In this document: positions 1 to 9,312 of the stretch, piece after piece | Position numbering within the stretch: the first letter of the stretch is position 1 | Layout of the letters: each line of letters begins with the position of its first letter | Assembly (NCBI RefSeq): GCF_918698005.1 | Contig: NZ_CAKKLJ010000002.1 | Coordinates: 372,001 to 436,000 of the forward strand | DNA from: Microbacterium sp. Bi121 | GTDB taxonomy: Bacteria; Actinomycetota; Actinomycetes; Actinomycetales; Microbacteriaceae | Reading direction: 5' to 3' | DNA: 64,000 bases | Notes under the pieces: generated by a model | Seen by the model: the letters and a program-made list of their open reading frames with translations, nothing else | What the model was told of the DNA's origin: nothing | The model's database searches: none | Position numbers and translations under genes: made by a program

Positions 1-3000
1 CTTGCGCGGGCGAGCGTACGCCTGGCGGCGCAGCAGGTGGAAGTGCGAAGCGGGCGTCGACGGTCGGGCGACGATCATGTTCTCCTGCGCGCACAGCTGC
101 AGGAAGCGCTCGATGCGCGCGGACGAGTGATCGGGTCCCTGTCCTTCGTAGCCATGGGGGAGGAGGAGTGTGACGCCGGACTGCTGACCCCACTTCTGCT
201 CCGCCGCCGAGATGTACTCATCGACGACAGCCTGTGCGGTGTTGGCGAAGTCGCCGAACTGCGCCTCCCAGAGCACCAGCGCCTCCGGCGCCTCCACCGA
301 GTATCCGTACTCGTAGCCCATCGCGGCATACTCGCTGAGCAACGAGTCGTAGATGAAGAACCGGCCCTGATTCTCGGACAGGTTCGCCAGCGGCAGCCAC
401 TCCTGGCCGTTCGCGCGGTCGTGCAGCACCGCGTGGCGCTGCACGAAGGTGCCGCGGCGCGAGTCCTGGCCGGCGAGGCGCACCGTGGTGCCCTCGACGA
501 GGAGCGAGCCGAATGCGAGCAGTTCGCCGAAGCCCCAGTCGATGTTTCCCGTCTTGGTCATCTCGACCCGCTTGTCCAGCAGCTGCTGGATCTTCGGGTG
601 GACGGTGAAGCCCTCCGGCTTGTTGCCGAAGGCCTCGCCGATCAGCGAGACGACCTCGTTCGAGATGCCGGTGACGTCCGGCGCGCCGACGACCTCGTCC
701 ACAGGCGCGAGGTCGGGGGCGATCGGCGTCGCTCCGGTCTCGGCGGCGTGCGTCTCGGCGAAGGCGACCTCGAGGCGGCTCTGGAAGTCCGCCTTGGCCT
801 GCTCGTACTCCTCCTCGGTGATGTCGCCTCGACCGACGAGAGCCTCGGTGTAGAGCTTGCGCACCGAGCGCTTGGCCTGGATGAGGTCGGTCATCAGCGG
901 CTGCGTCATCGACGGGTCGTCACCCTCGTTGTGACCCCGGCGGCGGTAGCAGACGAGGTCGATCACCACGTCGCGGTTGAACCGCTCGCGGTACTCGAAC
1001 GCCAGCTGAGCAACATGAATGACCGACTCGGGGTCGTCGCCGTTCACGTGGAAGATCGGTGCCTGGATGGTCTTGGCGACATCCGTCGCGTAGACCGAGG
1101 AGCGGGCATCCGTCGGCGTGGTCGTGAAGCCGACCTGGTTGTTGACGACCACGTGGATCGTGCCGCCGGTGCGGTAGCCGCGCAGCTGCGACATCTGCAT
1201 GGTCTCGACCACGACGCCCTGACCCGCGAACGCGGCGTCGCCGTGGACGAGGATCGGCAGCCACGAGAAGGTGCCGATGGGCTTGCGATCCTGCTTGGCC
1301 CGGACGATGCCCTCGAGGACGCCGTCGACGGTCTCGAGGTGCGACGGGTTGGCCGCCAGGTACACCGGCAGCTCGGACTTGTCGTCGGCGACGAACGTGC
1401 CCTCGGTGCCCAGGTGGTACTTGACATCACCGGAACCGCGCTGGTTGCCGGGCATCTGCGTGCCCTCGAACTCGCGGAACACCTGACCGTAGGTCTTGCC
1501 GGCGATGTTGGTGAGGACGTTCAGGCGACCGCGGTGCGCCATGCCGATCGCGGCGCCGTCGAGCCCGCCGGTCGCTGCGCCCTGCAGGATCTCGTCGAGC
1601 AGCGGGATCAGGGACTCGCCGCCCTCGAGGGAGAACCGCTTCTGCCCGACGAACTTCGTCTGCAGGAAGGTCTCGAAGGCCTCGGCCTCGTTGAGCTTGC
1701 GAAGGACACGCAGCTGCTCGTCGTGGCCTGGCTTCTGGTACTTGATCTCGAGCTTTTCCTGGAACCAGCGACGCTGCTCCGGGTCCTGGATGTGCATGTA
1801 CTCGATGCCGAGCGTGCGGCAGTAGGAGTCGCGCAGCACGCCGAGGATGTCGCGCAGCTTCATGACGCGCTTGCCGCCGAAGCCGCCGGTGACGAACTCG
1901 CGGTCGAGATCCCAGAACGTCAGTCCATGGCTCTCGATCTCGAGGTCGGGGTGCGAGCGCTGGACGTACTCGAGCGGGTCGATGTCGGCCATCAGGTGGC
2001 CGCGCACGCGGTAGGAGTTGATCAGCTCCTGCACGCGCGACTGCTTGTCGACGCGCTCGGCGAGGTCGACCGCGATGTCGGAGTTCCAGCGGATCGGCGC
2101 GTACGGGATGCGCAGCGCGGCGAAGATCTCGTCGTAGAAGCCGCGCTGGCCGATGAGGAGCTCGTGCACCTTCTTGAGGAACTCGCCCGAACCGGCGCCC
2201 TGGATGACGCGGTGGTCGTAGGTGCTGGTGAGGGTGATCGTCTTGCCGATGCCGAGCTCGGCGAGCGTCTTGTCGCTGGAGCCCTGGAACTCGGCAGGGT
2301 ACTCGAGGGCGCCGGCGCCGATGATGCAGCCCTGGCCCTTCATGAGACGCGGCACCGAGTGCACCGTTCCGATTCCACCCGGGTTGGTCAGCGAGACCGT
2401 GGTGCCGGCGAAATCGGTGGCGGTGAGCTTGTTGCCGCGGGCGCGGGTGACGAGGTCCTCGTAGGCGGCGAGGTACTCGGTGAACGTCAGCGTGTCGGCG
2501 TTCTTGATGCTCGGCACCATGAGTGCGCGAGTCCCGTCCGGCTTGGGGAGGTCGATCGCGATGCCGAAGTTGATGTGAGCCGGGGCGACGACGGAGGGCT
2601 TGCCGTCGATCTCGGCGTAGAAGACGTTCTGGCTGGGGAACTCCTTGAACGTCTGGATCAGTGCCCAGCCGATGAGGTGCGTGAAGCTCACCTTGCCGCC
2701 GCGCGAGCGCGACATGTGGTTGTTGATGACGATCCGGTTGTCGATCATCAGCTTCGCCGGGATCGTGCGGACGCTGGTCGCGGTGGGAACGGTGAGGGAC
2801 TGGTCCATGTTCGCCGCGAGGGTCTTCGGCATGCCGCGAAGGACGGTGACCTTGTCCTCATCGACAGCGACCTCGTCGGCCGGCTTGGCCTTCGGCTCGG
2901 GCTTGGGCGCCTGTGCGGGGATGGGCGCCTGTTTGGCGGGCTTCGCCGTGGTCTTCGCGACCGGCTGCGTGCCGATCACGGGGATGGGAGCGGTGACGGG

Positions 3001-3207
3001 ATGCTGATCAGTCGCCGTGCTCGCCGTGGGGGATGCGGGAGCGGCGGATACGGCATCCGGCGTGTAGTTCTCCAGGATCGGCCACCACTCCTTGTCGACG
3101 GAGTTGCGATCGGCCTTGAACTGTTCGAACAGCTCGTCGACGAGCCAGGAATTGGCTCCGAAATCTCCGTCGTCCGAACCCCCGACGCCGGCTACCTGGT
3201 TGGCCAC
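1..3207 (-). CDS. kgd: 2-oxoglutarate decarboxylase/dehydrogenase E1-type multifunctional enzyme (3' end outside window)
   Basis: Cytoplasmic TCA-cycle enzyme. In actinobacteria this single chain joins a thiamin-diphosphate-dependent 2-oxoglutarate decarboxylase part to a succinyltransferase-like part. Seen here: an N-terminal helix [12 protein letters not shown] (residues 20-31), a Pro/Ala/Lys-rich linker to about residue 110, an acyltransferase-type domain with [11 protein letters not shown], then the E1 part with [12 protein letters not shown] (about residue 655-665), the cofactor-binding region. The frame leaves the window inside [13 protein letters not shown], so 1069 residues are visible and roughly the last 150-190 of this ~1,220-1,260-residue family are missing. 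The GTG at 3205-3207 is chosen because GAGGG lies nine bases before it and the family-type N terminus follows. A possible -10 (TAGGCT, complement of 3289-3294) would give a leader of about 75 bases. It is divergent from guaB1. Confidence 0.96.
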   Translation of the reverse strand, partial: MANQVAGVGGSDDGDFGANSWLVDELFEQFKADRNSVDKEWWPILENYTPDAVSAAPASPTASTATDQHPVTAPIPVIGTQPVAKTTAKPAKQAPIPAQAPKPEPKAKPADEVAVDEDKVTVLRGMPKTLAANMDQSLTVPTATSVRTIPAKLMIDNRIVINNHMSRSRGGKVSFTHLIGWALIQTFKEFPSQNVFYAEIDGKPSVVAPAHINFGIAIDLPKPDGTRALMVPSIKNADTLTFTEYLAAYEDLVTRARGNKLTATDFAGTTVSLTNPGGIGTVHSVPRLMKGQGCIIGAGALEYPAEFQGSSDKTLAELGIGKTITLTSTYDHRVIQGAGSGEFLKKVHELLIGQRGFYDEIFAALRIPYAPIRWNSDIAVDLAERVDKQSRVQELINSYRVRGHLMADIDPLEYVQRSHPDLEIESHGLTFWDLDREFVTGGFGGKRVMKLRDILGVLRDSYCRTLGIEYMHIQDPEQRRWFQEKLEIKYQKPGHDEQLRVLRKLNEAEAFETFLQTKFVGQKRFSLEGGESLIPLLDEILQGAATGGLDGAAIGMAHRGRLNVLTNIAGKTYGQVFREFEGTQMPGNQRGSGDVKYHLGTEGTFVADDKSELPVYLAANPSHLETVDGVLEGIVRAKQDRKPIGTFSWLPILVHGDAAFAGQGVVVETMQMSQLRGYRTGGTIHVVVNNQVGFTTTPTDARSSVYATDVAKTIQAPIFHVNGDDPESVIHVAQLAFEYRERFNRDVVIDLVCYRRRGHNEGDDPSMTQPLMTDLIQAKRSVRKLYTEALVGRGDITEEEYEQAKADFQSRLEVAFAETHAAETGATPIAPDLAPVDEVVGAPDVTGISNEVVSLIGEAFGNKPEGFTVHPKIQQLLDKRVEMTKTGNIDWGFGELLAFGSLLVEGTTVRLAGQDSRRGTFVQRHAVLHDRANGQEWLPLANLSENQGRFFIYDSLLSEYAAMGYEYGYSVEAPEALVLWEAQFGDFANTAQAVVDEYISAAEQKWGQQSGVTLLLPHGYEGQGPDHSSARIERFLQLCAQENMIVARPSTPASHFHLLRRQAYARPRK

Positions 3208-3327
3208 GCGTTATCGCCCTCTTTCATCGCTGAAGATATTTGTGCACGCGAGTTCGGGAGGCCCCCGGGTTCGCGCATCCTGCCGTCTAGCCTAACGTGT
3301 TCTCGCACGGGGACAGGTGACGTGACG

Positions 3328-3344
3328 CGCCCGCGGAGCGGGCG
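3328..3344. promoter_or_regulatory. 7-bp inverted repeat before the guaB1 -10 box
   Basis: CGCCCGC (3328-3334) and GCGGGCG (3338-3344) form a perfect inverted repeat around GGA. It ends seven bases before the -10-like TACCGT (3352-3357) of guaB1, so it covers the expected -35 zone. It could be an operator, or only a GC-rich hairpin insulating the two divergent genes. Confidence 0.3.
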
Positions 3345-3363
3345 GAAAAGCTACCGTGGAGTC

Positions 3364-4818
3364 ATGAAGTTCGTCAGCGAGCAGCCAGCCGTAGATCTCA
3401 CGTACTCGGATGTGTTCCTGGTGCCGCGCCGGTCGGACATCACCAGTCGGCTCGAGGTCGATCTCGCGCCCCAGGACGGCACCCCGGCGACCATTCCGCT
3501 GGTCGCGTCGAACATGAACTCGGTGACCGGTCCTCGGCTCGCGGCCGTCCTCGCGCGACGCGGTGGTCTGGGCATCCTGCCCCAGGACATGCCGCTGCAG
3601 GATCTGGATGCCGCGATCCGCGAGGTCAAGGCACAGCCGGTGCAGTGGGACACCCCGCTCGTTCTGTCGCCGGCGGCGACTGTCGCCGATGCGCTGCAGC
3701 TGCTGCCGCCCGTGGCAGGGCACGGGGTCGTCGTCGCCGATGGGAGCCGGGGCATCGACGCTTCCGCGGTGCGCGGCATCCTGCCCGCCACGCGGCTGGC
3801 GACGGCATTGCCGGACGCTCAGCTCGGCGATCTCGTGCGCTCCGGCAGCCCCGCGCTGGAGGCGGAGGATGCAGCCGACGCACGCGCGGCGTTCGATGTG
3901 ATCACCGAGACAGGGGCCGAACTGGTCACGGTGCTCGACCACGGACACCTCGTCGGCACGCTGAGCGCTCGCAGTGCTCTGCGGTCGACTCTGTACTCGC
4001 CGGCCGTCGACGCTCAGGGGCGGCTCGCGGTCGGAGCGGCCATCGGCATCAACGGCGACGTCGCCGCGAAGGCGCGCGCCCTGGCTGCAGCGGGCGTGGA
4101 CGTCCTCGTCCTCGACACGGCGCACGGGCATCAGGAGGGCATGCTCCGGGCTCTCACCACCGTGTCCGCTCTCGATCTCGGCATCCCGCTGGTGGCGGGC
4201 AACATCGTCACCGCCGACGGCGTGAACGACCTCGTCGACGCCGGAGCATCCATCCTCAAAGTCGGCGTCGGCCCCGGCGCCATGTGCACGACCCGCATGA
4301 TGACCGCTGTCGGGCGTCCGCAGTTCTCCGCCGTGCTCGAGACCGCAGAGGCCGCGCACTCCGCCGGGGCGCACGTATGGGCGGACGGGGGAGTGCGGTA
4401 CCCGCGAGACGTCGCCCTCGCTCTCGCCGCCGGTGCGGCATCCGTCATGATCGGCTCGTGGTTCGCCGGAACCATCGAGGCGCCGGGCCGACTGCAGGCG
4501 GACGGCGACGGGCGCCTGTACAAGGAGTCCTGGGGCATGGCCTCGACCAAGGCGGTGCAGGCGCGCTTCGGACGTCTCGACGCGTACGAACGGGCTCGCA
4601 AGGAGCTCTTCGCAGAGGGCATCTCCTCGTCGAGGATCTACCTCGACCCGCTGCGGCCGGGCGTCGAAGATCTGCTCGACATGATCACGTCCGGCGTGCG
4701 CTCGTCGTTCACCTACGCCGGTGCCGCCTCCGTGCCCGAGTTCCATGACCGTGCGCTGGTGGGACGTCAGTCCGCGGCGGGGTACGAAGAGGGCAAGGCG
4801 CTGCCGGTCAGCTGGTAG
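3364..4818 (+). CDS. guaB1: GuaB1-type IMP dehydrogenase/GMP reductase family protein
   Basis: TIM-barrel enzyme of the IMPDH/GMP reductase family, acting in cytoplasmic purine nucleotide interconversion. 484 residues. The barrel starts with LTYSDVFLVP, is interrupted by a CBS-pair region at about residues 95-205, and resumes with the catalytic loop GVGPGAMCTTRMMT (Cys308) and the nucleotide-binding WADGGVRYPRD block. Actinobacteria usually carry a separate canonical GuaB; GuaB1 paralogues were long annotated as IMP dehydrogenase-related, and mycobacterial GuaB1 has been reported to be a GMP reductase, which is the more likely role here. The start is the ATG exactly six bases after TACCGT (3352-3357) with no clear ribosome-binding site, suggesting leaderless mRNA. 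A longer reading frame continues upstream but only as a shadow of kgd. Confidence 0.93.
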   Translation: MKFVSEQPAVDLTYSDVFLVPRRSDITSRLEVDLAPQDGTPATIPLVASNMNSVTGPRLAAVLARRGGLGILPQDMPLQDLDAAIREVKAQPVQWDTPLVLSPAATVADALQLLPPVAGHGVVVADGSRGIDASAVRGILPATRLATALPDAQLGDLVRSGSPALEAEDAADARAAFDVITETGAELVTVLDHGHLVGTLSARSALRSTLYSPAVDAQGRLAVGAAIGINGDVAAKARALAAAGVDVLVLDTAHGHQEGMLRALTTVSALDLGIPLVAGNIVTADGVNDLVDAGASILKVGVGPGAMCTTRMMTAVGRPQFSAVLETAEAAHSAGAHVWADGGVRYPRDVALALAAGAASVMIGSWFAGTIEAPGRLQADGDGRLYKESWGMASTKAVQARFGRLDAYERARKELFAEGISSSRIYLDPLRPGVEDLLDMITSGVRSSFTYAGAASVPEFHDRALVGRQSAAGYEEGKALPVSW

Positions 4819-4876
4819 CCGGCCGCGCTCGCAGGAACTCACAGCGAAAACAACAGAGAGCGTCCGGGCGATTCGG

Positions 4877-4882
4877 TAGAAT
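4877..4882 (+). promoter_or_regulatory. -10 box for the leader peptide/CNNM operon
   Basis: TAGAAT at 4877-4882 is a close match to the actinobacterial -10 consensus and lies nine bases before the ATG of the small leader frame. No convincing -35 is visible. If used, the transcript would start at or within a few bases of that ATG. Confidence 0.5.
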
Positions 4883-4891
4883 CGATGCACC

Positions 4892-4963
4892 ATGGACGAC
4901 CCTCCCAGTTGTAGTACATCGCCCCATTGCCCGCGCTGCCACTCCGAGGAGGGGAGCGTCTGA
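4892..4963 (+). CDS. Putative 23-residue Cys-containing leader peptide (uORF)
   Basis: A 23-codon frame, MDDPPSCSTSPHCPRCHSEE then GSV, starts at the ATG nine bases after TAGAAT and ends in TGA at 4961-4963. That stop shares its A with the ATG of the following membrane-protein gene (TGATG). It has three cysteines (7, 13 and 16) and one CxxC. There is no Shine-Dalgarno before its ATG, which fits a leaderless start; the ribosome-binding site of the main gene (GAGGAGGGG) lies inside it. Terminating here would deliver ribosomes to the next start, so it may couple or attenuate translation. Known parallels are cysteine-containing leaderless uORFs in mycobacteria. A chance frame remains possible. 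Confidence 0.4.
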   Translation: MDDPPSCSTSPHCPRCHSEEGSV

Positions 4964-6282
4964 TGGATTACGTCATGTTGGGCGTGGGGCTCCTGCTCAC
5001 GGTGGGGACGGGCCTGTTCGTCGCCAGCGAGTTCGCGCTCGTCAACCTCGACCGCGCTGAACTCGAAGCACGTCAGGCGCGCGGTGAATCGCGGCTGTCG
5101 CTGACGATCAGCGCCCTCAAGCACACCTCCACCCATCTGTCGTCCGCTCAGCTCGGCATCACGCTGACCACGCTGCTGACCGGTTACACGATGGAACCGG
5201 CTCTCTCGAACCTGCTGAGTCCCGTCCTCCTCGGGTGGGGCTTGTCAGAAGCATCGGTGAGCCCGATCTCGACGATCGTGGCGATGTTCATCGCGACCGT
5301 GCTGTCGATGATCCTCGGCGAACTCGTCCCGAAGAACTTCGCGCTCGCTCTCCCGCGGGCCACGGCGAAGCTCGTCGTCCCGTTCCAAGTGGCGTTCACG
5401 ACCGTGTTCAAGCCGGCGATCCTGCTTCTCAACAACAGCGCCAACGGCATCCTTCGTTCGATGGGCATCGAACCCAAGGAAGAGCTCTCCGGAGCACGCA
5501 CCGCCGAGGAGCTCTCCTCGCTCGTCCGCCGCTCCGCCAGCGCCGGCGTCCTCGAGGCCGATACGGCGACCCTGCTCGATCGCAGCCTCACGTTCGCCCG
5601 ACTGTCCGCCGACGACGTCATGACGCCGCGGCCGAGTATGCACGCGATCGCCGCGAGCGACTCCGCCGAGGATGTCATCCAGCTCGCGCGCCGCACCGGC
5701 CACAGCCGCTTCCCCGTCTACGACGACGACTTGGACGACATCACAGGCGTCGTCCACTTGAAAGCCGCCGTCTCGGTGCCGCGTGAGCGTCGCAACGAGG
5801 TGCCGGTCGGCGCGCTCGCGACAGAACCGCTGCGCGTCCCCGAGACCCTGCACCTCGACGTGCTGATCTCCGAGCTGCGCGCCAAGGGCTACCAGCTCGC
5901 GATCGTCGTCGACGAGTACGGCGGGACCGCCGGAATCGTGACCCTCGAGGACCTGGTCGAGGAGATCGTCGGCGAGGTCTCTGATGAGCACGACCGAAGC
6001 CGCGCCGGCGTCGTGCAGGGGCGTGACTCGATCACGTTCCCCGGCGAGCTGCGCCCGGACGAGCTGCGGAACCGCACGGGTGTGCGCGTGCCGGAAGGTG
6101 ATGTCTACGACACCGTCGGCGGCTACATCATGAGCGTTCTCGAGCGCGTTCCGGCCACCGGTGACGAGGTCACCCTCGACTCCGGTGTGCTGCAGGTCGT
6201 CCGCATGGACGGCCGCCGTGTCGACCGCATCCGGTACACCCCGGTGCCGGTCGATGCCACAACCGAGGAGGTGACCCGATGA
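4963..6282 (+). CDS. CNNM/CorC-type transmembrane protein with CBS pair and CorC domain
   Basis: 439-residue integral membrane protein of the CNNM/HlyC-CorC family (often called hemolysin family), linked in studied members to Mg2+/Co2+ efflux or homeostasis. Domains in order: DUF21 transmembrane core (about residues 1-190, with [12 protein letters not shown] and [10 protein letters not shown]), a CBS pair (about 215-340, starting DVMTPR, ending [24 protein letters not shown]) and a C-terminal CorC/HlyC domain (about 355-425). The ATG at 4963 is chosen because GAGGAGGGG lies just before it; an upstream in-frame TTG is less likely. The preceding small frame ends on this start codon. It overlaps a second family member at its 3' end, so the two are co-translated and may form a heteromer. 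Confidence 0.92.
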   Translation: MDYVMLGVGLLLTVGTGLFVASEFALVNLDRAELEARQARGESRLSLTISALKHTSTHLSSAQLGITLTTLLTGYTMEPALSNLLSPVLLGWGLSEASVSPISTIVAMFIATVLSMILGELVPKNFALALPRATAKLVVPFQVAFTTVFKPAILLLNNSANGILRSMGIEPKEELSGARTAEELSSLVRRSASAGVLEADTATLLDRSLTFARLSADDVMTPRPSMHAIAASDSAEDVIQLARRTGHSRFPVYDDDLDDITGVVHLKAAVSVPRERRNEVPVGALATEPLRVPETLHLDVLISELRAKGYQLAIVVDEYGGTAGIVTLEDLVEEIVGEVSDEHDRSRAGVVQGRDSITFPGELRPDELRNRTGVRVPEGDVYDTVGGYIMSVLERVPATGDEVTLDSGVLQVVRMDGRRVDRIRYTPVPVDATTEEVTR

Positions 6283-7340
6283 GCGACTGGATGGGAATCC
6301 TCTGGCTCGTGATCCTGCTGATCGCGAACGCCTTCTTCGTCGGCGCCGAGTTCGCCGTGATCTCCGCGCGCCGTTCGCAGATCGAGCCGCGTGCAGAGCA
6401 GGGATCGCGTGCTGCGAAGACCGCCCTGTACGCGATGGAGCACGCGACGCTCATGCTCGCGACATCGCAACTCGGCATCACGATCTGCTCGCTGCTGATC
6501 CTGAACGTCTCAGAACCGGCGATCCACCACCTGCTCGGCGTGCCGATGCACGCCCTCGGATGGGCCGAGCCCGTCGTCGACATCGTCGGATTCGTCATCG
6601 CCCTGGTGCTGGTGTCCTACCTGCACGTCGTGTTCGGCGAGATGGTGCCGAAGAACCTCGCGTTCTCAGTGCCGGATCGGGCGGTGCTGATGCTCGCACC
6701 GCCGTTGGTCTGGGTCTCGAAGGTCTTCCACCCCGTGATCTGGGTGCTCAATGCAGCAGCGAACGGTGTGCTGAGGCTGTTCCGCGTCGAGCCGAAGAAC
6801 GAGGCGGCGTCGACCTTCACGATCGACGAGGTCGCGACCATCGTCAACCAGTCGAGACGCGAGGGCGTTCTGAGCGACGCCTCAGGTGCGGTCGCGAAGG
6901 CCGTCGAGTTCACCGACAAGAAGGCGCGTGACGTCGCCGTCGCCCTGAGCGATCTGGTGACGCTGCCGCAGACGACCACGCCGGATGACATCGAGCGGGC
7001 CGTGGCCCGGTACGGTTTCTCGCGCTATGTGATCGTCGACGACGAGAGCATGCCGCTCGGGTACGTGCACCTGAAGGACATCCTCCGTGCGTCGGAGGGC
7101 GACGACGCGGCTGCGAAGACGCTGGTGCCGATCCCCTCCAAGCGCATCCACCACATGGTGCCGGTGCAGGAGGACACCGACCTCGAGGATGCACTGGCGA
7201 TCATGCGTCGCGCCGGCCGCCACCTCGCCAGGGTGCGCGACGCCCGAGGCGAGACCACGGCGGTGCTGTTCCTCGAGGACATCCTCGAGGAGCTCGTCGG
7301 CGAGGTCCAGGACGCGACCAGGAGGGTGCACGGCCGATAG
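6279..7340 (+). CDS. CNNM-type transmembrane protein with CBS pair (short form)
   Basis: 353-residue partner of the preceding gene, starting at an ATGA overlap (ATG 6279-6281, upstream stop 6280-6282). It has the DUF21 membrane core (WLVILLIANAFFVGAEFAVISARRS; QLGITICSLLIL; GEMVPKNLAF) and a CBS pair ending in FLEDILEELVGEVQDATRR. It stops about 15 residues after that point, so it lacks the C-terminal CorC/HlyC domain that its neighbour has. The tandem long-form/short-form arrangement is common in Gram-positive bacteria and suggests a paired complex. Its end faces the following oxidoreductase gene with an 18-base gap and no visible terminator. Confidence 0.92.
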   Translation: MSDWMGILWLVILLIANAFFVGAEFAVISARRSQIEPRAEQGSRAAKTALYAMEHATLMLATSQLGITICSLLILNVSEPAIHHLLGVPMHALGWAEPVVDIVGFVIALVLVSYLHVVFGEMVPKNLAFSVPDRAVLMLAPPLVWVSKVFHPVIWVLNAAANGVLRLFRVEPKNEAASTFTIDEVATIVNQSRREGVLSDASGAVAKAVEFTDKKARDVAVALSDLVTLPQTTTPDDIERAVARYGFSRYVIVDDESMPLGYVHLKDILRASEGDDAAAKTLVPIPSKRIHHMVPVQEDTDLEDALAIMRRAGRHLARVRDARGETTAVLFLEDILEELVGEVQDATRRVHGR

Positions 7341-7358
7341 TCGACGGCCGCCGCAGGA

Positions 7359-8426
7359 TCAACGCCAGCGTGCGCGCAGGTACTGCGGCGGCCAGACGAC
7401 CTCTGCACCGAGCTCGTGGGCCGCGCGCAGTCCGAAGTGCGGATCTCGCAGCCATTCGCGACCCGCGAAGACGGCGTCGGCCGAGCCGTCGGCGAGGATC
7501 TGCTCGGCCTGCGCCGCATCGGTGATGAGGCCGACCGCCGATACGGGGATCCCGCCCTCCTGACGCACCGTGGCGGCCAGCGGTACCTGATACCCCGGGT
7601 GGACGTCGATTCGCTGGTGTGCGACCAGGCCTCCGCTGGAGACATCGATGAGGTCGGCACCGCGAGCGATCGCCCACTCGGCCACCGTCGCGGCCTCGTC
7701 AGGGGTGAACCCGCCCTCGGCGTGATCGGTGGCAGAGATGCGCACGAGTATCGGCACGCCGCTGCCTGCGACCTCGCGCACGGCATCGACCACCCTCAGC
7801 AGCAGCCGTGCGCGGTGCTCCAGCGACCCGCCGTACGCATCGGAACGTCGGTTGGACAGGGGGGAGAGGAACTGGTGCAGCAGGTAGCCGTGCGCGCTGT
7901 GCACCTCGAGCACGTCGAATCCGGCATCCAGCGCTCTTCGGGCCGCGTCCCGGAATCCGATGACGATGCGCTCGATGCCGTCAGCGTCCAGGGCGACCGG
8001 CTCGGCGAACCCCTCGAAGGCCACGGCGGAGGGAGCGACCGTCGCCCACCCGCCGTCCGCCTCCGGCACGGAGCCGCGATCATCCGCCCACGGCCACCAC
8101 GTCGAGGCTTTGCGTCCGGCATGGGCGAGCTGGATGCCCGCGATTCCGCCGCGGTGATGGATGGCCTCGACGACCGGCGCCCAGGCGTCGCGCTGCTCGT
8201 CGTTCCAGATGCCGGTGTCCCGCGGGGAGATGCGCCCCTCGGGGACGACGCTGGTGGCTTCGGCGACGATCAGCCCGGCACCTCCGGACGCGAACTGGGT
8301 GAGGTGCGCGTGATGCCATTCCTGTGCGACGCCGTCCACGGCGCTGTACATGCACATCGGTGATACCCAGAGCCGGTTCGGGAATGTGACGGAACGGATG
8401 CGGAGCGGGGAGAAGAGAAGACTCAC
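7359..8426 (-). CDS. NADH:flavin oxidoreductase, old yellow enzyme family (YqjM-like)
   Basis: 355-residue TIM-barrel flavoenzyme that reduces activated C=C bonds with NAD(P)H. Diagnostic blocks are SPMCMYSA near residue 25, where the Cys matches the redox-sensing Cys of YqjM-type enzymes; HAGRKA; the substrate/FMN loop HSAHGYLLHQFLSPLSNRRSD followed by YGGS; and the phosphate-binding end DAVFAGREWLRDPHF. The natural substrate cannot be read from sequence. The GTG at 8424-8426 lies six bases downstream of TACGTT (complement of 8433-8438) with no ribosome-binding site, consistent with a leaderless start. It is divergent from nnrD. Confidence 0.93.
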   Translation of the reverse strand: MSLLFSPLRIRSVTFPNRLWVSPMCMYSAVDGVAQEWHHAHLTQFASGGAGLIVAEATSVVPEGRISPRDTGIWNDEQRDAWAPVVEAIHHRGGIAGIQLAHAGRKASTWWPWADDRGSVPEADGGWATVAPSAVAFEGFAEPVALDADGIERIVIGFRDAARRALDAGFDVLEVHSAHGYLLHQFLSPLSNRRSDAYGGSLEHRARLLLRVVDAVREVAGSGVPILVRISATDHAEGGFTPDEAATVAEWAIARGADLIDVSSGGLVAHQRIDVHPGYQVPLAATVRQEGGIPVSAVGLITDAAQAEQILADGSADAVFAGREWLRDPHFGLRAAHELGAEVVWPPQYLRARWR

Positions 8427-8478
8427 GCTTCGAACGTAGTACCGGCGTGGAGGGGGTCGGCGCGCTAGCGTGGAAGAC

Positions 8479-9312
8479 ATGGTCGATGTCCGCGAATGGT
8501 CCCGTGCGGACACAGTGCCGTTTCTGCGCGTGCCGACCGCGGACGATGACAAGTACTCTCGCGGCGTCGTCGCCGTGCGCACCGGTTCGAACGCGTACCC
8601 GGGCGCCGCCGTGCTCGGCGTCGAGGCGGCGTGGCGCACCGGTGCAGGGTTCGTCCGCTTCGTCGGGGAGGGGAGGGCGGCGGATGCCGTGATCACCCGG
8701 CGCCCCGAGACCGTCGCCGCGGCAGACATCGGCAGTACGCGCGTCGACGCCTGGGTGATCGGCTCCGGCACGAGTGCGGCGCACCGCAGCTGGGACGAGG
8801 ATCGCGCGCTCCACGACATCCTCGCCGGCACGGCGCCGGTCGCCGTCGACGCGGGCGCCCTCGATCTCGCGCCGAACGCCGTCGCACCGCTGGTCGTCAC
8901 CCCGCACGCGGGCGAGTTCGCTCGGCTGCGCGCGCGGCTCGGCCTGAACGCGGGCAGCTCAGGCGATCGTGCGGCTGACGCTGCCGAGGTGGCGGCGCTG
9001 CTGTCCGCGACTGTCCTTCTCAAGGGTGCGACGACGCTGATAGCCGCTCCCGACGGCAGCGTCACGAATGTCACGGGAGCGCCGGGATGGCTCGCCACCG
9101 CGGGTGCCGGCGACGTACTGGCCGGGATGCTCGGCGCGCTGATCGCCACGAACGCGGATGCTCCACTCGATGAGGTCGCGGCCGCCGCGACGTGGCTGCA
9201 CGGGTACGCGGCGGCGCTGGCATCCGGTGCCGCCGACGGACCGGGGCACCCGATCGTCGCGCTCGACGTCGCCGAGGCGATCCCCGCTGCCATCGAAGAC
9301 CTGCTCTCGTGA
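8479..9312 (+). CDS. nnrD: ADP-dependent NAD(P)HX dehydratase
   Basis: 277-residue ribokinase-fold enzyme that dehydrates damaged NADHX/NADPHX back to NAD(P)H. Seen: RGVVAVRTGSNAYPGAAVLG near the N terminus, VVTPHAGEFARL, VLLKGATTLIA and the anion-hole GAGDVLAGMLGAL near the C terminus. The epimerase half (NnrE) found fused in many bacteria is absent, so this is the stand-alone form. The ATG at 8479 follows TAGCGT (8466-8471) by seven bases; an in-frame GTG at 8470 overlaps that box and is less likely. The next gene starts inside its stop codon (GTGA). Confidence 0.92.
   Translation: MVDVREWSRADTVPFLRVPTADDDKYSRGVVAVRTGSNAYPGAAVLGVEAAWRTGAGFVRFVGEGRAADAVITRRPETVAAADIGSTRVDAWVIGSGTSAAHRSWDEDRALHDILAGTAPVAVDAGALDLAPNAVAPLVVTPHAGEFARLRARLGLNAGSSGDRAADAAEVAALLSATVLLKGATTLIAAPDGSVTNVTGAPGWLATAGAGDVLAGMLGALIATNADAPLDEVAAAATWLHGYAAALASGAADGPGHPIVALDVAEAIPAAIEDLLS

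Noticed and set aside
37..3363. A long + strand reading frame across kgd that runs on into guaB1, looking like a fused protein
   Set aside because: It is an antisense shadow of kgd in GC-rich DNA: low-complexity Arg/Leu/Val/Asp composition, no domain. The real guaB1 starts at 3364 behind its own -10 box.
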